A stretch of 19,303 bases of DNA from Gyrodactylus bullatarudis (Eukaryota; Platyhelminthes; Monogenea; Gyrodactylidea; Gyrodactylidae). Position numbers and translations under genes: made by a program. Below the pieces are notes generated by a model. It saw only the letters and a list, made by a program, of their open reading frames with translations, was not told the DNA's origin and ran no database searches. Positions 1-8,463 of the stretch are shown one piece after another. The stretch is taken from positions 1 through 19,303 of the forward strand of contig SSNU01000268.1 of assembly GCA_012064415.1 (NCBI GenBank). The letters run 5' to 3'. Numbering within the stretch: the first letter of the stretch is position 1; the number at the start of each line of letters is the position of its first letter.

Positions 1-2
1 AA

Positions 3-221
3 AGAAGAGAACTGAAGACGCTCACCCTTATTAAATCTTCGCCACTAGTCTACTCCAATCGACAGGGACTACGCAATAATACCCCAGAATTTGGTCAAAT
101 GAAAAAGCTTGCCATATTTAATAGATGTAAAAATATTTTTAAAAAACTAAATCGCTCAATTAAAAACTTGAACATATTAGAATTCAAAAAAGAAATTAAT
201 ATTATAAGAAGAATTATTTAA
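3..221 (+). pseudogene. LINE (CR1/Jockey-like) ORF2, C-terminal end, partial at window edge
   Basis: One frame is open from the window edge to TAA at 219-221 (72 codons). It reads RRELKTLTLIKSS near the start, then IFNRCKNIFKKLNRS, then IKNLNILEFKKEI near the end. This is the usual C-terminal pattern of CR1/Jockey-type LINE ORF2 proteins: a 'RRE..DL.LI' stretch after the reverse transcriptase, then a 'FFNR...WN.LP..I.N..SL..FK..L' block. The stop is followed by a short AT-rich 3' UTR and an (ATT)n tail. Two other remnants in the window share its words: RRELKTLTLIKSS at about 15330-15368 on the minus strand, and LNRSIKNLN at about 18068-18095 on the plus strand. The endonuclease and reverse transcriptase, if present, lie to the left of the window. 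No stop interrupts this piece, so it may be the end of an intact or young copy. The clade (CR1 versus Jockey) is inference. Confidence 0.72.
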
Positions 222-266
222 TGTTTATATGAATTGTTAAATAAATATATTATTATTATTATTAAA
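222..266 (+). repeat. LINE 3' UTR and (ATT)n tail
   Basis: The text after the ORF2 stop reads ATTGTTAAATAAATATATTA and runs into repeated ATT units to about 264. The same end (TTGTTAAATAAA followed by ATT repeats) occurs at 18174-18203. A simple ATT/AAT tail in place of poly(A) is common for CR1/Jockey-type LINEs of invertebrates, so this marks the 3' boundary of the insertion. Confidence 0.65.
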
Positions 267-1277
267 TGGATCTTTCTTCGATTGAAAGTAGTAAAATTAG
301 GAATTAGGAAATTTCTACTTTTTAGAATTTATATTTAAAAATTTACACATCTACAATCGTTTAAGCTCATCAATTTAGAAATATCTGAAAAAATATCATA
401 CGAATATGAAGAATTTTTATAAAATAAAACAAATCTGAACCTTTTTTCAAGTTTAAGTTTTGTTTCTCTTAAATAAACAGAACCTTTTTGTATTGAGTAA
501 TTCTATTATAATTTCATATTTTGTTAATTTTAACATGAAACGCTTATTTAGCGAATAGATTTTTTAATAGTACGATAGAGCAACTAAAATTAAGTATTAT
601 TCATACTCAACCTGTTTAACAGCTCATTATTAACATCGTTTGATCTCAATTTTTAACCGGACTTGGAAGAATTTTATTTTAAGCTTATGATTGCTGACAG
701 GGTCTTTCAGAACATCCATTAATCATTTATATATAGTTCTTAATAATTTTCTGACTGGTAAATCTATTCATTTTCCTGAATAATAGCAGAATGAAAAAGT
801 CAAAAAGTCCAATTTTTCATAAATTTATGAATTTCTTCTTTCGGTATAATTTATACGGATCTATCTTACCGATTAATAAATCCTATACATATGATGATCA
901 GAATTTATTTTTCTTTCTATTGAGGCCCGTTTCAGCTGGGTATTTTGTGAAGTTAGATCCACAAGGTCTTAAATGTGTTCCTATATATCGAAATATGACT
1001 TATTACAATACTACTTTTAAGCAAAAATGGTGTAAAACGACTTTTGAAAGAAGGATTTTTGTAGAATTTTTTATTTTCAAATGAAAGAGCGCAATTAATA
1101 GGCTCCAATGAACATTTTTTATTCTCCCTCGAGCAAATAATAAAGTCAGTATTAACCTCTAAAGTAATCAATTTTGACCCATAAAAATTTTGCGGCCCTA
1201 AACATTAACTTTCGAAGAAAATAATTCCACCAATGGATTTCTTGCAAAATTTTGATCATTAGTTACGTCGGAATTGC
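267..1277. other. AT-rich stretch, no recognised gene
   Basis: Nothing here could be assigned to a family. A 97-codon ATG frame (791-1084, plus) encodes a Phe/Tyr/Asn-rich protein. Its middle part (RPVSAGYFVKLDPQGLK) is less biased than the rest, but I recognise no domain and it could be a chance frame. If the minus-strand frame at 1278-1418 is a real terminal exon, 1150-1277 would be its 3' UTR. No clear polyadenylation arrangement was identified. Confidence 0.5.
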
Positions 1278-1418
1278 TTACTCCACCAGTTCTGTCCACA
1301 GCTGTAGCTGTTTCAGTGTTCCGACATACTGATCGTCACTTGTTGCAATTGAGATGAACTCTGATTTTTCAACAGGGTTATTCAGTGTCTGCTGCCAAAT
1401 AAAATATTTTTCTCCAAA
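1278..1418 (-). CDS. possible terminal exon of an unknown gene
   Basis: A minus-strand frame is open for 46 codons from 1418 to the TAA at 1278-1280. Its residues look like real protein: YFIWQQTLNNPVEKSEF, then ISIATSDDQYVG, then TLKQLQLWTELVE at the end. The base composition is clearly richer in G+C (above 40% by eye) than the flanks. An acceptor-like TTTGGCAG ends at 1392, so an exon could begin at 1391 with codon CAG; a second AG ends at 1389. The family is not recognised, so no function is proposed. It could be the last exon of a host gene whose other exons lie at higher coordinates or outside the window, or a fragment of an unrecognised transposon. No partner exon was identified. Confidence 0.3.
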   Translation of the reverse strand, partial: FGEKYFIWQQTLNNPVEKSEFISIATSDDQYVGTLKQLQLWTELVE

Positions 1419-1855
1419 TTATTTTCAATATGGTATAAGTAAAATAAGTCTTACGGATCAACTTTTTCTATAAAAAACTGTAAATCTTCTATGACTACTT
1501 GAAAGTAATAATATCAAATTGTACCAAAAAATTTAAATTGAATTTTCTATACAAAGTAATAAATTTTAATTTCATATTGTGATATTTTTTACAATAGAAG
1601 CATTATTTTTCATTGGAAAGTAGCAATCCATTGTGTTATTACATGAGATTCGGATTTAGGTTTTAAATATAGACTTTTTCAAATTGAAAAACAAACTGTA
1701 ATTCAGATTGAGGTATAGCGCATTTCCTCTTGAAATCCTTATCTTCAATAACCTACGTTTTTGATTTGAGAAATTTTTCAACATTTGAGTTTCATGAATT
1801 ATAAGATTTTAGAGAATAAACACTTGCACAATCGTAATTCTGATTGAAGAATATT
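1419..1855. other. AT-rich stretch, nothing recognised
   Basis: No open frame of note, no repeat shared with the rest of the window and no RNA signature were seen. It lies upstream of the piggyBac transposase remnant and may hold its more decayed N-terminal part, but no piggyBac motif could be read here. Confidence 0.4.
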
Positions 1856-2326
1856 TTTAACCTTTTTCCGATTATTGGGGTGTTTTCCACCTCAAGACAG
1901 ATATTTATCCTAATAATTCTCATTATTATAATCACAAAAGGAGGCGTTGATATTCTAGACTTGTCGGATATTATACGTGCAAACGAAAAACAGCCTTTGA
2001 AAATTTTCTAGGATATATAGTTGATATTACCACCAACAATTCTTACATATAATATGAAATAAAATGGCCCCAAATAGTTGGTAAGAAAAATAAAAGACCA
2101 AGACGAAATTATATTGTTGAATTAGCAATGAATCTAATGAAAAAAGAAAAAAAATATTCTCGAAGATTTTAGTCCTCCTAAAAAACGCCAAAAAATCTGT
2201 TTAAAACAATCAAGATGCGAGGATTGTGGACGAAATCAAGGCAGAAAAATCAAAACAAAATTTTATAAATGTGATAAATTTATATGCAAAGAGCATACTT
2301 ATTCCTTGTGTAAAGATTGCTTATGA
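1856..2326 (+). pseudogene. piggyBac-type transposase, C-terminal fragment, frameshifted
   Basis: The fragment reads through two frames. From 1856 one frame gives a VFSTS segment and then TKGGVDILD at 1934-1960, the conserved piggyBac block (usually 'YN.TKGGVD.LD') after the catalytic core. RANEKQPLKIF follows, then a stop at 2009-2011. The next frame gives YIVDITTNNSYI, a stop at 2050, then KRPRRNYIVELAMNLM, matching the family's 'D.A..N.YI' and 'RR.FL.EL..EL' segments. The first frame resumes at 2171 and ends at TGA 2324-2326. It carries the C-terminal cysteine-rich domain: C-x2-C at about 2216-2227, then YKCDKFICKEH and a final C-x2-C. One cysteine of the middle pair seems lost. At least two frame changes and internal stops make it a dead copy. 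The domain order and the downstream TTAA end support piggyBac strongly; the N-terminal half was not found. Confidence 0.8.
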
Positions 2327-2366
2327 AATTAAAATTGATTTTATTGAAATTCACATAGTTTTTAAT

Positions 2367-2387
2367 TTGGGGTGTAAAACACCCCAA
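2367..2387. repeat. perfect hairpin near the piggyBac right end
   Basis: Arms TTGGGGTGT (2367-2375) and ACACCCCAA (2379-2387) are separated by AAA. It lies 41 bp after the transposase stop and 39 bp before the presumed right end. piggyBac elements often carry subterminal inverted repeats there, so it may be a transposase-binding site. That role is inference. Confidence 0.5.
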
Positions 2388-2426
2388 TTCGATGTAACGG
2401 GATTTTTTCCATCGAAAAGACAAGGG

Positions 2427-2430
2427 TTAA
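2427..2430. mobile_element. presumed right end of piggyBac element (TTAA)
   Basis: The sequence ends in AAGGG followed by TTAA, 100 bp after the transposase stop. piggyBac elements duplicate TTAA, and their terminal repeats often begin CCC/CCY. The TTAA-bounded MITE at 16257-17377 also ends in AAGGG-TTAA. No matching left end was found upstream, so the boundary is inferred from position and terminal bases only. Confidence 0.4.
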
Positions 2431-2732
2431 ACATTGATGGCTTAAAAAAAGAGTTTAAAAAATGTCTAGAAATAATTCATAGGCATTATGTAAATTGCTC
2501 TGAATTTAGATAATGCCTAAAAAATATTTAATTACTTCGTGAATATTCTGAATTTGCAAATTAGAAGTAGGATATATATTTGTTTTTTTTACTCTCTGGA
2601 TAAAAGATATCAGAGTTATCTTTTGATAAAATTTCTAGGAAAATTTTTGACTATATCCGGTTGTTCATCTTCTAATAGTCTATTGTTATGAATTCCCAAT
2701 ATTTCGTTATCTAAAGATGACAACAAAATCTC
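2431..2732. other. AT-rich stretch, nothing recognised
   Basis: Flank between the piggyBac remnant and the next minus-strand frame. No coding, repeat or RNA signature was seen. Confidence 0.4.
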
Positions 2733-2981
2733 TCATGAGTCAGTAGAGACACTTTGTGGGAAGTTATGTGAGTTAGATATTAATCCTTTTTGAAATCCAT
2801 TTTTAAACCAATCCGTAGTAGACTTGGAAGAAATTTTCGCATTTTCGGGAAGCTCATAAAAATTTTTCAAAAATTCTGAATGGAAAGTCGTTTTGCCCAA
2901 AAAAACATGACAAAATTTTTCAAAAAAACTTGAGCGTTTGTTTGAATTGAATTGAATTGACTCCAACCCTACACATCGCAT
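2733..2981 (-). pseudogene. 82-codon frame with weak resemblance to a mariner-type HTH
   Basis: An ATG frame on the minus strand. Its C-terminal half, with ENAKISSKSTTDWFK followed by FQKGLIS and a PQSVSTD end, loosely follows the helix-turn-helix region of mariner/SETMAR transposases. In those the pattern is an ATTV/ERT..WF..F..G segment followed by a short P.S....D linker. The upstream GKTTFHSEFLKNFYE could match the preceding helix. After the stop no catalytic DDD segment could be read down to 2580. The resemblance is low and the frame may be chance; a profile search against HTH_48 would decide. Confidence 0.22.
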
Positions 2982-3431
2982 ATCGGTCGACGCGGAATTT
3001 AAATTTTAATCCAAACACGAAAAAATTAATAAAGGTTTTTACAAAAATTAATTTTTAAATTTTGGTATATTTGGAATTTTCCAATTATCTCAGAAATTAT
3101 CTGAGAAAAGATTTAGAATCAGCGTGATAATTAACTCCAGAATTTTCTTAGTTTTGAATTTTTCATGACCCCCATCTAATTCTAGGATAGTGAATTGTTT
3201 CCCATGAATTAACCAATCAGAAAAGAGTGAAGCCTTCTCTCTCAATTCGACTTGAATCTGTTCATTAAAAAAATCCTTGAGGATGTCAAATTCTAAGATG
3301 TTAAAACTTATACAGAAGATTTTTGATGAAATTACTGAAGCTAGTTGACATAAAGATGAGAATTTACTTTTTTTACAAAAACTCAATATTTTTCTCCTGA
3401 AAGTCAGGAAAAAAATAATTTTTCGAATTGC
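2982..3431. other. AT-rich stretch with an R1-tail repeat; no gene assigned
   Basis: A minus-strand frame (3090-3386, TTG start, 98 codons) covers most of it, but I recognise no domain. Its first codons fall inside a dispersed repeat: 3338-3400, read on the minus strand, carries the R1-tail text (AAATATTGAG, then AAATTCTCATC, then CAACTAGCTTC). That text is also present near 4715, 9471, 14333 and 17781. The frame is therefore probably repeat-derived. Confidence 0.4.
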
Positions 3432-3943
3432 ATAATAAATAGGGCCTCAAAAATGCAAATAAAGCATATTTTAAATTTGAAGTATACTTTTTAATCTAAA
3501 AACTTTGTGATATTTGAAACTGCTGTGGGGGTAAGGCTTAAGAAGTTGTTAGTGCATATATGTATCATATATTTTGTTTGTCGTCATATATTAAAAGAGC
3601 ATATTTAATAGGGCATATTTCCCTTTTCCAAGTGTATTTTATTGAATTGACCAATCAGGATCGTTCTAACAAGACAATGACGTGAAACTTCATGATAGTC
3701 AGATTTCCCATGCCACCAAATGTTTTTTCAATACATCTTGAAGTAAAAATTATGAAAATTTAAATATTTTATTCGCAGAAAATTCATTTTTTGAAAATAA
3801 TAGTATATTAATTACTAGAAAATTCGTTCTCTTAAAAATTGCTTACAAGTAGTATCAGTTTTTATAAAGAAAACCGATAGAGCATATTTTATGCGCATAT
3901 AATTGAATTTTTAGGTCATATTTCCTGAGGCCCTAATAATAAA
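3432..3943. mobile_element. hAT-type MITE with 8-bp target duplication
   Basis: The element is 496 bp (3440-3935). It begins TAGGGCCTCA and ends TGAGGCCCTA, a perfect 10-bp terminal inverted repeat. It is flanked by identical 8-bp repeats ATAATAAA at 3432-3439 and 3936-3943. An 8-bp duplication is the hallmark of hAT transposons. Inside, the word GCATATTT recurs near both ends (3475, 3599, 3615, 3884), resembling the subterminal repeats bound by hAT transposases. There is no coding capacity, so it is non-autonomous. The TSD itself is AT-rich, which raises the chance of coincidence slightly, but the terminal repeat and the duplication fit exactly together. Confidence 0.72.
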
Positions 3944-3969
3944 AGTTAATAATAAGTTGGGAGAAATTT

Positions 3970-4085
3970 TAAAAAATTCCGTAAAATCTGACTAAAATTA
4001 GGCCATTTTTTGAATTTCGAAAATGCACCAAATTTCCACTTTTTCACCTTTTCAACCCTAAATTTTTATCGATTTCGATGATTCA
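3970..4085 (+). repeat. R1 dispersed repeat, copy
   Basis: R1 is my name for a family with the core AAAATTAGGCCGTTTTTTGG, then TTCGAAAATGCACC, then CCACTTTTTCAACTTTTGAA and ATCGATTTCGAT. This copy follows the hAT-type MITE directly and has small substitutions (GGCCATTTTTTG). Other copies lie at 4615-4700 (minus), 9118-9245, 14150-14260, 17429-17535 and 17597-17715 (minus). It has no coding capacity. Confidence 0.65.
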
Positions 4086-4614
4086 AAGCAGTTAAATGAT
4101 GATATTTCAGATCAAAATTGAAGCTTTAAACTTTAATTGATCCAGAAACCTATCAAACTGGTAGAGTTATGAAGGTTCAAAAAAATTGGAAAAAGTCCAT
4201 CGGCACCGAAAGAGCTAATGATGCTATGGTCTTCTTCAAAATTATCTCAACACTTAATGTACAAAATCTAAAGCTAGTTGACATGAAGATTGACATTATT
4301 CAAAAGATTTGAAACAGTTAAATGCAGATATTCGAGATCTACATTAGATAAAGAATTCGAATTGGGCCTTGAGGTTGAAAGGAAATAGTGCAGAAATAGT
4401 ATCAGCTATCTTTAAATTGGGATAAGATGGGCAGATTTTACCTTCAGATTATTGCAACCCAGTAAGTATTTTATCAAGAGTAAAAATAGACCAAATAGTA
4501 CTTCTTTGAGGCCCTATTTATCACTGATAAACAATAAATTCAAATTTTTCTATTTCCCACGATAATGACGAATTTCTGCAGCCGAATTCGAATTCTTCGT
4601 CTAATGTTGGTCTC
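4086..4614. other. R1-associated non-coding stretch
   Basis: This holds an inverted R1-tail piece (about 4268-4290, AAGCTAGTTGACATGAAGAT). It also holds a TGAGGCCCTA at 4508-4517 that matches the right terminus of the hAT-type MITE; no left partner with a convincing target duplication was found. The block 4515-4620 resembles, inverted, the segment 9270-9370. No gene was seen. Confidence 0.4.
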
Positions 4615-4790
4615 GAATTTCTTAAATCGATAAAATTTTTGAGTTCAAAAGTTGAAAAGAGGAAATTTATTGCATTTTCAAAATTTTTAAAAATTTCCCT
4701 AACTTTTTGGCTTATATGAAAAATATTGAATTTTTTGTAAACAAGTAAATTTTCATCTTCATTTCATTTAGTTTTACTTTAAAAGCATAT
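4615..4790 (-). repeat. R1 dispersed repeat, inverted copy, with a tail in the opposite sense
   Basis: Read on the minus strand, 4615-4700 gives the R1 core words TTCAACTTTTGAACTC and ATCGATTTAAG in decayed form. The following 4715-4775 carries the R1-tail (AAATATTGAA, then TTTTCATCTTCAT) on the plus strand. The layout (core inverted, tail direct) is the same as at 17597-17832. Confidence 0.5.
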
Positions 4791-5035
4791 GATTAAAAGG
4801 TTTAATAAAACAATGAAATACTTCTTACTACGTCACTTCTTTTGATTATGAGACTGATCGCGAAAGAAATTGGAGGATAGGAAGAAATGTCCAATGTAAA
4901 AACTGATTCAATAATATTTGAATTATTTATGGAATTTGTTAAATCAATCACCAAAACTATTGGGAACTTTTTAGGAAATTCAATGAAACTAAAGGGAAAA
5001 TATAAGAATTTAAAAACATCTTTTGGCCACACTCC

Positions 5036-5265
5036 AACTTTCAAATCAATTAAAAGTTCGAAAAAATGGGATTTTGGTGCCGAGATTTGAAAAATGACGA
5101 TATATATTTTTATAATTTTTTTCTTTCAATCGTAAATTTGGGCAACATGAGAAGGATTCCAAAAAATCTTTTACATATTCGAATTTTGGATGAAACATCT
5201 ATGTTTCGTAAAAATCATTGATTCCCAACTTCATATCAATTAGCTTTATGAAAATAAATTTATAT
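5036..5265 (+). repeat. R2 dispersed repeat, copy
   Basis: R2 is my name for a family with the core words GGGATTTTGGTGCC, then GGGCAACATGAGTAGGATTC, then CCAAAAAATCTTTAACA, and an end TTCCCAACTTCATATCAATT. Copies are at 5036-5265, 6190-6440 (minus), 6560-6800, 8225-8420 and, more decayed, 10140-10290. Short open frames on both strands here (4802-5090) are by-products of the repeat. Confidence 0.6.
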
Positions 5266-6189
5266 TTTATACTTCAAAGAATATATATACTTCAGTGTGA
5301 ATAAGAAACGAAATTTCCCTAAGACTCGTATGTTTAGAACACTTTCTCCATTTTAATTACTTACTTACTGGTTGACCACACTAAAAAATAAAATTATTAT
5401 TTATACGAAAGAGAAAGTATTTCAAACAAAGATTTTAGATTGAATAAATTTCTAGGATTTTTTTAAATTACCAATTACCAAGTTATTAGAATTTACTATT
5501 TTTTTTGAAGAAGAGCGATGCTCTAACCTCCTTGGTTTTTACTTACATCGTAAAACTTTTATAAAGTTGTGATCTTAATTAGATGTTTGTCAATTACAGA
5601 AGGTAAATTTCCTCTTAATTGCATCGCTGAGTAGTTTTCTAACCTCTTAAAAGAAAAATTTATACACAAGTGTTTGCAAGAAGTTTCTAATCTTCTCTCG
5701 ACTATCATTAGTGTCAAGTGTATTCTTTCAAAACTGTTATTTTAAGATGAAATAAACAGTCTCTTCAAGATTTTTTAGAATTTTCTTTAATTAATTTTCA
5801 CTAAAAGATTTTATGCTTTTAAAAAATTCCAAGGTAACTTTGGAGTTGGTAGGAAAATATGAAAATTTTAATGCAATATTTTCCACGAAACGAGAATTTA
5901 ATGTTTTGGAAAAAAATATTAACTCTTTTCAATGCAAGTGGTTATTATATTTTATGGATGAAGGGATCGCAATCAATGATATTTCGTATAAAAATTCATG
6001 TCTAGACCCATGAAAAGGAAAAAATGTTCAAAGAAATTTAGAAGCGCAAATAGCAGTTCAGTCTTTCACGACACACAACCGATTGATCATTAAAAGTTTT
6101 CATATTCGAGGGTATTTAAGATAATTCCAAATCTTACCAAATTTTCTCATCCTTATAGTGGATGAACAAGACTAATGAAACCGCCTCTA
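5266..6189. other. AT-rich stretch, nothing recognised
   Basis: About 920 bp with no family assignment. A 66-codon frame (5813-6013, plus) is Lys/Asn/Phe-rich and looks like chance. No repeat shared with other parts of the window was noticed. Confidence 0.45.
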
Positions 6190-6800
6190 ATCTTTGTGAT
6201 CCCTTGTTGTGTTGAATCTTTAAATGATTCAAGTATGAGATATACTAAAGTTGGGAATCTGTATTTTTTACAGAAATCTCAAGAATTCGATTTTCTTGAA
6301 GATTTTTTGGTATCCTACTCATGTTGCTCACTTTTACCATTTGAAGAAAAAAAATAATTTTTATAAAAAATATGGTCATTTTTCAAAATCCCATTTTTTC
6401 GAACTTTGAGCTGGAAATTTTTATTGATTTGAGAGTTGGAGAAAATTCCGCTCCTAAACGATAATGAGGTTATGCATAAGATCAGATTCAGTTGAATTGA
6501 TTTTCTCGTCTAATCATGATCCTGGAAAAACTCTTTCGATCAGCCTTCCACTTTCGAATCAATTAAAATTTTCAGCTCAAAGTTTGAAAAATTGGGATTT
6601 TGGTGCCAAATGGGAATTTGAAAAATCACCATATTTTTCATAAAAATAAAATTTTTCAGAATTTTTTTTCTTCAACTGGTTAAAGTGGGTAACATGAGTA
6701 GGATTCCAAAAAATCTTTAACAAATTAGAATTATTGATAAAATAATTGAGATTTCTGTAAAAATCAATGATTCTTAACTTCACATTAATCAGCTTTATAA
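6190..6800. repeat. R2 inverted pair (foldback)
   Basis: The left arm (about 6190-6440) is R2 on the minus strand and the right arm (about 6560-6800) is R2 on the plus strand. The 120-bp centre contains the word AAGATCAGATTCAGTTGAAT, also present near 8195 and partly near 10005. Matching landmarks are GAATCCTACTCATGTTGC-type text in the left arm and its complement around 6690-6710 in the right arm. The arms could form a long hairpin or yield double-stranded RNA if transcribed. Short frames here (6175-6357 plus, 6577-6783 minus) are the two strands of the same repeat and are not genes. Confidence 0.6.
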
Positions 6801-7381
6801 ATTAAGACACATCTCTCACAAAGATCATTTTCTTTTTTCTACTTGTCAAATTCTTGAAGAGAAATAAAATCTTGATGAATATTCTTGATAATTAAATTTA
6901 TTATATCGATGAGCTATTTTAGTAATTTTGGAAAATTTTGTACCGTGTTTTGAAAAAAACATCAAAATGGAATGATGGATAATTAATTGCATCTCGTTGA
7001 ATTGCAACTTTGCTAAATAACGAGGAAATCTTCATAAGATTATGCAAATAAACGAAAAATTCAATTATCCCTGTAATGAGAGGTCGCTTTATGCATTAGA
7101 TTTTGACAAAATTTCACATCTCGATTGCACTGGATTCTTTTGTTAGAAAGTGGTTCCACATTGTAAAAAACATGATTGAAATTCGTACAAAGTGTAAAAA
7201 TTGACAAAAAATATAAATAAATAGAATCTTCTTTCAGTTGATAACTAGTTCAAATCTTGGTTGTAGTTTTTTTATAATATGAGATGAAAGAAAGATTGGT
7301 CTGAACATTTAAATCGAAATCATTCTACGAAACCATAGTGAATTGAGACCTAACATTAAGATACGAGCCTGTTGTATGAGT
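6801..7381. other. AT-rich stretch, nothing recognised
   Basis: This lies downstream (in minus-strand sense) of the LINE reverse transcriptase and would be its 3' part. No LINE C-terminal words and no ATT-type tail were found, so the LINE copy seems 3'-truncated or too decayed to read. Confidence 0.4.
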
Positions 7382-8043
7382 TCAGTTCTGCATAAATTGA
7401 ATATAGAAAGCCACTTTGAATTCTTTTTTGTTCTCTTTGGTTAAATTAATCAGCAACAGTACAGAAACAGATTTATATGCTTCCAGTCTTAAAATTGGAG
7501 ATTTAGAGAATTTAGAATTTTTAAGATTGTTAAAAATCATGAATTTTATTCTTGGGTTACTAGAAAGGGGATCAATTTTGAGTTTAGTATTTAAATCGAA
7601 ACCTAGATCTGAAGTTGAGCAGACAATATCTCCAGCAAGTAGAAACGATTCAAGGAGGGCTGCAGGGAGACGAGATGGGAGTATAATTTTGCATTTATTT
7701 TTATTAATATAAAGCCTTTAAGAAGAGAGAAGTTATGGTTTATTTTAATTGTGTCAAGGGTAATTTCCATCTCGAGGACAAATTCTAAGTCGTCTGCAAA
7801 TTTAAAGATGGCACCCTCCATACCCTCAGAAAGCTGAATATCAGCAAAGTAAAGATTAAATATATGAGGACCGATCGAAGAACTTTGAGGGACTCCAGAA
7901 TTTATGATTTCCAGTTTACAAGTGGTGTTGTTAAATTTGATGATAAATAAAGCCAGCTGATGTGAAAATGAAGATAATTTTCCAAAATTTTTATATTTTT
8001 CTATAGATAGTCTGAATCTTATGATCAAATAAGCCCATAAAGA
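7382..8043 (-). pseudogene. LINE reverse transcriptase fragment, frameshifted
   Basis: The minus-strand frame 8043-7603 shows the reverse transcriptase core in order. INSGVPQSSSIGPHIFNLYF (palm motif, canonical GVPQGS..GP) is followed after about 20 residues by FKFADDLEFV, where FADD is the catalytic Asp pair. The glycine of PQG is replaced by serine. A frameshift near 7610-7640 moves the reading to another frame, which continues TSDLGFDLNTKLKID and then NSKFSKSPILRLEAYKS to a TGA at 7382-7384. These match the thumb region that follows the palm in CR1/Jockey-type LINEs ('DLG..fD.kL.F...I' and '.l..lY.slV'). Endonuclease and C-terminal segments are absent. It is probably the same broad family as the LINE pieces at 1-266 and 17859-18203, but these do not overlap enough to prove it. 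Confidence 0.8.
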
Positions 8044-8059
8044 TTAGACAAGAAAGTTG

Positions 8060-8425
8060 AATAGCACCGTCGAATTATCGACAGTTACCCCATTTTCGAA
8101 CGATTTTGATTTATCGAAATTTCAATGATTTTCAAATAGTGAAAATGATTGAAAAATTGAAATTCAACTCCCAAACGATAATAAGGCTGAGCATCAGATA
8201 AGATTCAGTTGAATTCATTTTCTTGTCTAATCTTGATCCTGAAAAACCTCTTTTGAAAATATTTTGGCCATATTTTTCATGAAAATAATATGACTTTTTT
8301 CTTCGACTGGTAAAAGTGGGCAACATGAGTAGGATTCCAAAAAATCTATAACAAATACGAATTCTTGATGAAAAATCGAGATTTCTGTAAGAATCATAGA
8401 TTCCCAACTTAATATCAATTGAAGT
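8060..8425 (+). repeat. R2 dispersed repeat with its 5' segment
   Basis: 8140-8240 carries CAACTCCCAAACGATAAT and AGATTCAGTTGAATTCATTT, as in the centre of the R2 foldback at 6440-6560. 8225-8420 carries the R2 core with GGGCAACATGAGTAGGATTC. The pair is repeated, more decayed, at 9900-10290. R2 therefore seems to be a unit of about 350 bp. Minus-strand frames at 8132-8454 are repeat by-products. Confidence 0.55.
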
Positions 8426-8463
8426 CTATTGGCTTCAGAATCACCAATAGACAAAGAAAATAA

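Noticed and set aside
791..1084. 97-codon ATG frame
   Set aside because: No recognised domain; composition is typical of translated AT-rich DNA. Mentioned only within the intergenic entry.
2942..2960. Short GAATT tandem repeat
   Set aside because: Only about three units; no more than expected in this AT-rich DNA.
3090..3386. 98-codon minus-strand frame
   Set aside because: TTG start, begins inside an R1-tail repeat, no recognised domain; probably a by-product of the repeat.
3440..4517. Larger hAT-type element ending at the second TGAGGCCCTA (4508-4517)
   Set aside because: The 8-bp duplication fits only the end at 3935; the bases after 4517 do not repeat ATAATAAA.
4802..5090. Overlapping open frames on opposite strands
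   Set aside because: They read the two strands of the same AT-rich segment and run into the R2 repeat; no protein-like signal.
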